From: Acidobacteriota bacterium
GTDB lineage: Bacteria; Acidobacteriota; Terriglobia; Terriglobales; Acidobacteriaceae
DNA length: 9,655 bases
Assembly (NCBI GenBank): GCA_019247235.1
Contig: JAFAPG010000705.1
Span: 1 to 9,655, forward strand
Reading direction: 5' to 3'
Both the position numbers and the translations under genes were made by a program. Shown here piece by piece: positions 5,654 to 9,655 of this stretch. The notes under the pieces were generated by a model. That model had not been told where the DNA came from and made no database searches. It was given only the letters and a program-made list of their open reading frames with translations. Every line of letters starts with the position of its first letter. The first letter of the stretch is position 1.

Positions 5654-7066
5654 ATGGAAATCGACCGACGTAACTTTCTCACTAGCACCGGCAAGGCGGT
5701 CAGCGTAGGAGCCGCCGCTCTGGCTTTGGGCGGCAAGATTCTCGGCGCGAACGAACGAGTACGTGTGGCCATCTGTGGGGTTCGGGGCCGTGGCAATGAT
5801 CACATCAAAGGATTTGCCAAAGTCCCAGACTGTGAAATTGCGGCCCTGTGCGATGTTGACGAGAACATTCTTAACCAGCGGCTTGAGGAAGTCGTGAAAA
5901 TGGGCTTATCCCGGCCGAAGGCCTACGTCGATGTACGTGAATTACTCAAGAACAAGGAAATTGATGCTATTTCAATTGCTACGCCGAACCACTGGCACGC
6001 CTTGATGGCAATTTGGGCGTGCCAGGCCGGAAAAGACGTTTATGTCGAAAAACCCTGTTCGCACAACTCCTTCGAGGGCCGGCAACTGGTGGCCGCGGTC
6101 AAGAAGTACAACCGCATTTGCCAGCACGGCAGCCAGTCGCGATCGAACCCGGGCATGATTGAGGCCATCCAGCATGTCCAGAAGGGCACGCTTGGTGACG
6201 TCTATATGGCACGCGCCATCTGCTACAAGTGGCGGAACACCATCGGCCGCGCGCAACCAGAGCCTGTCCCAGCGGGCGTAAACTACGAACTGTGGACGGG
6301 TCCCGCCCCCCTAAAGCCGTTCACGCGAAACCGATTTCACTACAATTGGCACTGGATTTGGGATACCGGGAACGGCGAAGCCGGAAATCAGGCCATCCAT
6401 GAGGTGGATATTGCGCGCTGGGGACTGGGGGTTCGTTTTCCGGTGATGGTATCGGCCATGGGCGGGCATCTTATGTTCGATGACGATCAGCAGACACCGA
6501 ATGTATTGAATGCGACCTTCCATTTCAACAGCGACGATGGGAAACCGAAAGTGATGGAACTTGCTATTCGGCACTGGATCACCAATCACGAAGCCGAAAT
6601 CGGCAGCGGAGCTTACAAGAGCAGCGCCGTACCCGCCGCGGGACTCACGCCCGCCCCCGGCAGAAAAGTCACAGCTACGCAGCCGCTCGGCGCGGTTGAT
6701 GCCAAGACCAATACCATAGGCAACCTCTTCTACGGTTCAAATGGATATCTTGCCATTGATGGCTATGATGCCTACAAAACTTGGTTAACCGATCGATGCG
6801 AACCCGGTCCCTCCGGCAGCGGCTCCGGAGATCATTTCGCCAACTTCATCGCTTGCGTTCGCAGCCGCCGCGGTGACCAGATCCATTCCCCCATCGATGA
6901 AGGGCACATCTCCACTACACTCGTGCACTTGGCAAATGCGTCGTACCGTCTTGGCCGTATTTTGCGCTTTGATCCGACGAACGAGCAGGTAGTCGATGAT
7001 GAAGAAGCAAATCGGTTATTGCGTGGCGCGTACCGAGAGCCCTATGTGGTAAGAGAGGAGATCTAG
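5654..7066 (+). CDS. Tat-exported Gfo/Idh/MocA family NAD(P)-dependent oxidoreductase
   Basis: The 470-residue product starts at ATG 5654, six bases after GAGGTG, which also puts the Tat motif at the N-terminus; an in-frame upstream start at 5606 would bury it. The twin-arginine motif DRRNFL (residues 4-9) precedes a small hydrophobic stretch ending near LGA (30-32), predicting export folded with cofactor. The Rossmann dinucleotide loop follows (VAICGVRGRG, 38-47), then CDVDENI, ATPNHWHA, the catalytic EKP (Glu132-Lys133-Pro134) and the substrate-domain motif IHEVDIARW (His249, Asp252). The family oxidises or reduces sugar and polyol hydroxyls; the long C-terminal domain with Trp-rich segments is typical of exported acidobacterial and planctomycete members. 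The substrate cannot be read from sequence. A Tat-type TIM-barrel gene follows after 208 bp on the same strand, suggesting a shared sugar-conversion role. Confidence 0.93.
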   Translation: MEIDRRNFLTSTGKAVSVGAAALALGGKILGANERVRVAICGVRGRGNDHIKGFAKVPDCEIAALCDVDENILNQRLEEVVKMGLSRPKAYVDVRELLKNKEIDAISIATPNHWHALMAIWACQAGKDVYVEKPCSHNSFEGRQLVAAVKKYNRICQHGSQSRSNPGMIEAIQHVQKGTLGDVYMARAICYKWRNTIGRAQPEPVPAGVNYELWTGPAPLKPFTRNRFHYNWHWIWDTGNGEAGNQAIHEVDIARWGLGVRFPVMVSAMGGHLMFDDDQQTPNVLNATFHFNSDDGKPKVMELAIRHWITNHEAEIGSGAYKSSAVPAAGLTPAPGRKVTATQPLGAVDAKTNTIGNLFYGSNGYLAIDGYDAYKTWLTDRCEPGPSGSGSGDHFANFIACVRSRRGDQIHSPIDEGHISTTLVHLANASYRLGRILRFDPTNEQVVDDEEANRLLRGAYREPYVVREEI

Positions 7067-7138
7067 CAGGCGGTTTGGCGCTTGACGTCGGGAATGGCAA
7101 GGCGGCTGGCAACGAAGGAATGGTGCGCGCCCACAAGT

Positions 7139-7168
7139 CCTCGGGTTTCCTTTGCGATCCGAGGTTTT
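7139..7168 (+). terminator. Weak terminator-like hairpin between the two sugar-enzyme genes
   Basis: CCTCGG (7139-7144) pairs with CCGAGG (7159-7164). The stem can extend by three pairs including two G-U, leaving an eight-base loop, and it is followed by TTTT (7165-7168). It lies 72 bp after the oxidoreductase stop and about 106 bp before the next gene. If active it would end or attenuate transcription and make the second gene partly independent. Confidence 0.35.
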
Positions 7169-7274
7169 CGCAACTCTCTCCCGCAAGTACGAGAACAGGA
7201 CGCGAGCCCTCGGTTCCAGCACAGGATCAACAGATAAGGTCGCGCTCGTGCCCAGCAAAATCCAAGAACCTCTG

Positions 7275-8117
7275 ATGATTACGCGTCGCTCGCTTCTGAA
7301 TGGCATCGTCGCCGCCGCACTCGGTTCCACTGCTTGGACCAGAACAGCCAACATTTCTGTCGGTGTCTGCACCCGCGACATCGACAACGCCAACAAATAC
7401 GGGTTTGATTACATCGAGCCCGCCGCCGCCGATATTGCTGCCTTAAGCGAAGCGGACTTCGGACAATTCTCCGAGAAAATCCTGGCTTCGCCGCTTCGCT
7501 GCCGTGCCCTCAATAGTCTGATCCGTCGTCCCGACTTGAAGGTTGTAGGCAACCAGGTCTCCCTCAAGGCGGTAGGAGACTACCTGGAGCAGTGCCTCGC
7601 ACGTTGTCGTCGACTGGGCGCTTCCGTGGCGGTGTGGGGCAGCGCCGGATCTCGCAATGTTCCTGAGGGGTTTCCACGTGAGCGGGCGCAACAGCAGATC
7701 GTAGATTTTCTTCGCATGGCCGGAGATATCGCCCGCAAGCATCATCTGCTGATCGCAATCGAACCCCTACGGCACCAGGAGAGCAATATCCTGACCACTG
7801 GAGCCGAAACTCTCGATATGGTCCGGCGCACACGACATGCACAGGTCCGTATGATTATTGACTATTACCACCTGCGGGAGGAGAACGAAGATCCCAGAAT
7901 CGTGGAGACGGCTAGGAAACAGATCGTACATTTTCACTTTGCCAACCCGCACGGCCGCCTTTGGCCACACGAGCTCAGAGAAGACGATCATTACTCCGAA
8001 TTCTTTCGGTATGTGAAGAAGATCGGCTACTCTGGCGGTATCTCCATCGAGGGCAAGGGCTCATTTGAGAACGATGGAACCGCCAGTCGGGATTTTTTTC
8101 GTCGTGCCCTGGAGTAA
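7275..8117 (+). CDS. Tat-type sugar isomerase/epimerase-like TIM-barrel protein (xylose isomerase-like fold)
   Basis: The 280-residue product starts at ATG 7275, which places MITRRSLLNGIVAAALG, a Tat-like signal, at the N-terminus. The frame is open 41 codons upstream, but that extension is not protein-like. No Shine-Dalgarno is visible. The barrel begins near residue 27 (ISVGVCTRDI). Metal-ligand positions of the ketose 3-epimerase/AP-endonuclease-2 fold are recognisable: Glu163 (IAIEPL), Asp196 with His199 (IIDYYH), His221 (HFHFAN) and Glu259 (SIEGKG). Their spacing is close to the E-D-H-E set of D-tagatose 3-epimerase. Such proteins isomerise or epimerise sugars, and some act as lyases on keto-glycosides. 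The neighbouring exported Gfo/Idh/MocA enzyme suggests the substrate is an oxidised sugar or glycoside, but no specific reaction can be assigned. The gene converges with the pyrophosphatase gene. Confidence 0.87.
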   Translation: MITRRSLLNGIVAAALGSTAWTRTANISVGVCTRDIDNANKYGFDYIEPAAADIAALSEADFGQFSEKILASPLRCRALNSLIRRPDLKVVGNQVSLKAVGDYLEQCLARCRRLGASVAVWGSAGSRNVPEGFPRERAQQQIVDFLRMAGDIARKHHLLIAIEPLRHQESNILTTGAETLDMVRRTRHAQVRMIIDYYHLREENEDPRIVETARKQIVHFHFANPHGRLWPHELREDDHYSEFFRYVKKIGYSGGISIEGKGSFENDGTASRDFFRRALE

Positions 8118-8150
8118 GCAGCAGCTTTACCGCTATTGATCACACTGACG

Positions 8151-8188
8151 GGCGAGGCTGCTCCTGTCACGTCGGCGAAGCACTCGCC
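8151..8188. repeat. Inverted repeat in the convergent spacer
   Basis: GGCGAG (8151-8156) and CTCGCC (8183-8188) are perfect inverted copies separated by 26 bp in the 86-bp gap between the convergent TIM-barrel and pyrophosphatase genes. The site is right for a bidirectional terminator, but the loop is long and there is no T-run on either strand. Confidence 0.25.
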
Positions 8189-8203
8189 AGGTCGACAATT
8201 GCT

Positions 8204-8740
8204 CTACTGCATTGACTCTTTGACCAGCTTTCGCGCTTGATCGGGTCCTTTTATACCCAACACTCGGTATTCTTTTCCCGAAAGCTTGTGATAATTCACA
8301 AAGAATTCTTCCAGTTCTCGCCTAAATTGCTTGCCCAGGTCATCAATCGTCTTTATGTCCGCCCAACTGTGCGCATCGCGTTCTACTGCCAGAATGCGGT
8401 CATTTCGTTCCTTCTGATTCTTGTCGCCCTGCTCACCTTCGATGACCCCAATGGGACGACATCGAAGCACGCAGCCAGGAAAGGCAGGCTCGTCCATAAG
8501 CACGAGAACATCAATCGGGTCTCCGTCTTCGGCTAGCGTGGAAGGAACAAATCCAAAATCATAGGGGAATTCCATACCCGACGGCAGCACCTTCTTCAGC
8601 TCAAAGATGTGTTCTTCGGAATTAAAGGCAAATTTATTGCGACTTCCCTTGGGGGTTTCGATAACCACACGAAGCAACTGCTTATTAGAACCGAGCGGAT
8701 CCAGCCGGGAAGGGTCTGCCAGGGATTTCTTTTTACTCAT
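8204..8740 (-). CDS. ppa: Family I inorganic pyrophosphatase, divergent active site
   Basis: This enzyme hydrolyses pyrophosphate to two phosphates in the cytoplasm, pulling biosynthetic reactions forward. The 178-residue product starts at ATG 8740 (MSKKKSLADPSR) with GGAG five bases upstream. The frame is open much further upstream, but the family start and ribosome-binding site fall here. Family features are VVIETPKGSRNKF, FPYDFGFVPST, the signature DGDPIDVLVL (Asp72, Asp74, Asp77), RPIGVIEGEQGD and the C-terminal helix LEEFFVNYHKL. Aligned by eye to E. coli PPase, the three signature Asp, Glu28 and Lys36 are kept. Several other active-site positions appear changed: Tyr55 to Phe62, Glu31 to Ala38, Asp102 to Asn113, Lys104 to Arg115 and Lys142 to His151. 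It may be a distinct but active subfamily or have altered substrate use. Fold assignment is secure, activity less so. Confidence 0.92.
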   Translation of the reverse strand: MSKKKSLADPSRLDPLGSNKQLLRVVIETPKGSRNKFAFNSEEHIFELKKVLPSGMEFPYDFGFVPSTLAEDGDPIDVLVLMDEPAFPGCVLRCRPIGVIEGEQGDKNQKERNDRILAVERDAHSWADIKTIDDLGKQFRRELEEFFVNYHKLSGKEYRVLGIKGPDQARKLVKESMQ

Positions 8741-9000
8741 TTCGTCTCCACCGTAGCCTAAGTGGATGCTAAGTTGGGAATCGGGGTTTGTTGATTTAAA
8801 CGATTCACTGTTGAGAATCGGCCGGTTCCGTCGAACGTACTCTTCGTCGACCTGGGCCAGATTTAGCCACCACCGTTGGCCCCGTTCAATTCTCCACAGA
8901 GTTCCCGCAGGTGCCGACAAATCGAAGTGGCTGGAGAGGGAACCATCGGAAACAATGGCGCTCTCCTGACATGAAGCCCGACCTTTGACGACAACCCGTT
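8741..9000. other. Spacer upstream of ppa, open in the ppa frame
   Basis: This 260-bp stretch lies between two minus-strand genes. No clear promoter or terminator is seen. The ppa frame stays open across it without a stop and reads as rather protein-like (for example GTLWRIERGQRWWLNLAQ). There is an AGGAGAG motif at about 8962-8968 on the minus strand, but no ATG, GTG or TTG in that frame at proper spacing. A + frame (ATG 8766) is also open but has no ribosome-binding site. I do not call a gene here. Confidence 0.4.
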
Positions 9001-9655
9001 CTAACGCCGATTCAGTTCTTCCTCGGTAATGCGGAGCACGACAGGAAAAGAGGAAATCCCGCCTCCGCTCACAATCAGTTGATAGAGACCGGGCGTGACC
9101 GCTGGGTTTAGGGTGAATTTGACCTTTTCGCGCCGAATGTTCCCCACGCTCGTGGAGGTCCAATCCTTCGACCGGCAATAGAAAACCAGGCCGTGGGAAT
9201 CCTGCAGTCGGACGACGGGAAAGTTCTCGTTGCTTTGTGCATCGTCGCCATACGCTGATGCGTCGGATGGTCCATTCAATTGTCTGCCTGTCATGGTGAA
9301 TACGCCATCTTCGTTTTGCTCAACTCTCTCAATGACGGGCAAGTAGGCGCGCTTGGCGGATCCTTCAGGCGTGTAGACATATAGCTGGTTGCCGAGGCCG
9401 TCGTTGAACAGCACCTGCCCATTCGGAAGTACGAGCATACGAGTCACGAAAGCAGCAAACGTCGGCAGATTCGGGTCATTAAGGGGCGGGCTCACCGGCA
9501 AGATGGTTTCTTGCTGAGGATCGAAGTCAAACAATTCCGTGGGGCTGCTAAAGAGGCCGCCGAACACCAGGCCGATTTTCTGGGCGGAAGCTTTGGCATT
9601 CGTAGAGATATGAATTTGGTGCCGGGAGTCAATGCTGGTGATGACAGTTCGGGGG
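9001..9655 (-). CDS. C-terminal part of a kelch/galactose-oxidase-like secreted protein, truncated by window edge
   Basis: 217 residues are visible and the frame is open to the right edge, so the GTG at 9567 is internal and the N-terminal propeller lies outside. The visible part shows a kelch-type blade (MLVLPNGQVLFND, then LYVYTPEG). After it comes an Ig-like C-terminal domain resembling the early-set domain of galactose and glyoxal oxidases: GRQLNGPSDASAYGDDAQ, FPVVRL, VFYCRSKDWTSTSVG, then PGLYQLIVSGGGISSFPV and the end EEELNRR. Copper-radical oxidases have such a domain, but the ligands that would prove activity are mostly off-window and the canonical C-terminal copper His is not evident, so this may be a non-enzymatic relative. 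Probably extracytoplasmic. It ends 260 bp before ppa on the same strand. Confidence 0.68.
   Translation of the reverse strand, partial: PRTVITSIDSRHQIHISTNAKASAQKIGLVFGGLFSSPTELFDFDPQQETILPVSPPLNDPNLPTFAAFVTRMLVLPNGQVLFNDGLGNQLYVYTPEGSAKRAYLPVIERVEQNEDGVFTMTGRQLNGPSDASAYGDDAQSNENFPVVRLQDSHGLVFYCRSKDWTSTSVGNIRREKVKFTLNPAVTPGLYQLIVSGGGISSFPVVLRITEEELNRR

Noticed and set aside
5194..5796. 200-aa minus-strand frame upstream of the oxidoreductase gene
   Set aside because: Its first part is antisense to the Tat signal and Rossmann region of a secure gene. The rest is low-information Ser/Arg/Thr-rich sequence, and other frames in the same interval are equally open.
7152..7274. Longer N-terminus for the TIM-barrel protein
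   Set aside because: The extra 41 residues precede a Tat-like signal that should be N-terminal, and they overlap a terminator-like hairpin.
8741..9178. 324-aa version of the pyrophosphatase
   Set aside because: The first part is antisense-like and out of frame with the neighbouring kelch-type gene it overlaps (9001-9178). The family start with GGAG is at 8740.
1..9655. tRNA, rRNA, CRISPR arrays, insertion-sequence ends, phage genes
   Set aside because: A read of both strands showed no T-arm consensus with a matching acceptor stem, no regularly spaced repeats, and no transposase, integrase or phage motifs.

Overview
The window (about 55% G+C by eye) looks like a bacterial chromosome segment, most likely from an Acidobacteriota (Terriglobia-like) soil bacterium. 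That placement is inferred from several things together: an S21 protein with an ALRRFKRKV core, two small charged proteins beginning MPRGRTTF and MSGINGDK that I associate from memory with acidobacterial genomes, Tat-exported Gfo/Idh/MocA and TIM-barrel sugar enzymes, and a kelch/glyoxal-oxidase-like secreted protein. No marker in the window fixes the phylum. No rRNA, tRNA, CRISPR array, insertion sequence or phage gene was seen.

Layout. (1) Positions 1-1267 hold the 3' three quarters of guaA (GMP synthase) on +, followed by a 34-codon reading frame joined to it by an ATGA overlap. (2) Positions 1475-3626 form an island of small RNA-associated genes. Four lie on the minus strand, in transcription order: a 51-aa basic protein (SGINGDK type), an RRM protein with a Gly/Arg tail, a 71-aa basic coiled protein (MPRGRTTF type) and ribosomal protein S21 (rpsU). 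A cold-shock-domain gene diverges from them on + and ends in a strong intrinsic terminator. (3) Positions 3680-5650 are gene-poor. They hold one probable lipoprotein gene and one doubtful 57-aa reading frame, both minus. (4) Positions 5654-8117 carry two + genes with Tat-type signals: a Gfo/Idh/MocA oxidoreductase and a xylose-isomerase-like TIM-barrel protein. (5) Positions 8204-9655 (minus) carry a divergent family I inorganic pyrophosphatase and the C-terminal part of a galactose/glyoxal-oxidase-like beta-propeller protein cut by the right edge.

Function. GuaA and pyrophosphatase are housekeeping functions (GuaA releases pyrophosphate), but they are far apart and not one operon. The island in (2) reads as a post-transcriptional or cold-adaptation module: translation initiation (S21), RNA chaperones (CSD, RRM) and two basic proteins of unknown role. 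The pair in (4) fits exported sugar or glycoside oxidation followed by aldose/ketose-type or lyase chemistry on the oxidised sugar. The most rewarding points are the very small SGINGDK-type gene, the RNA-protein island as a whole, the exported oxidoreductase/TIM-barrel pair, and the apparent active-site substitutions in the pyrophosphatase.
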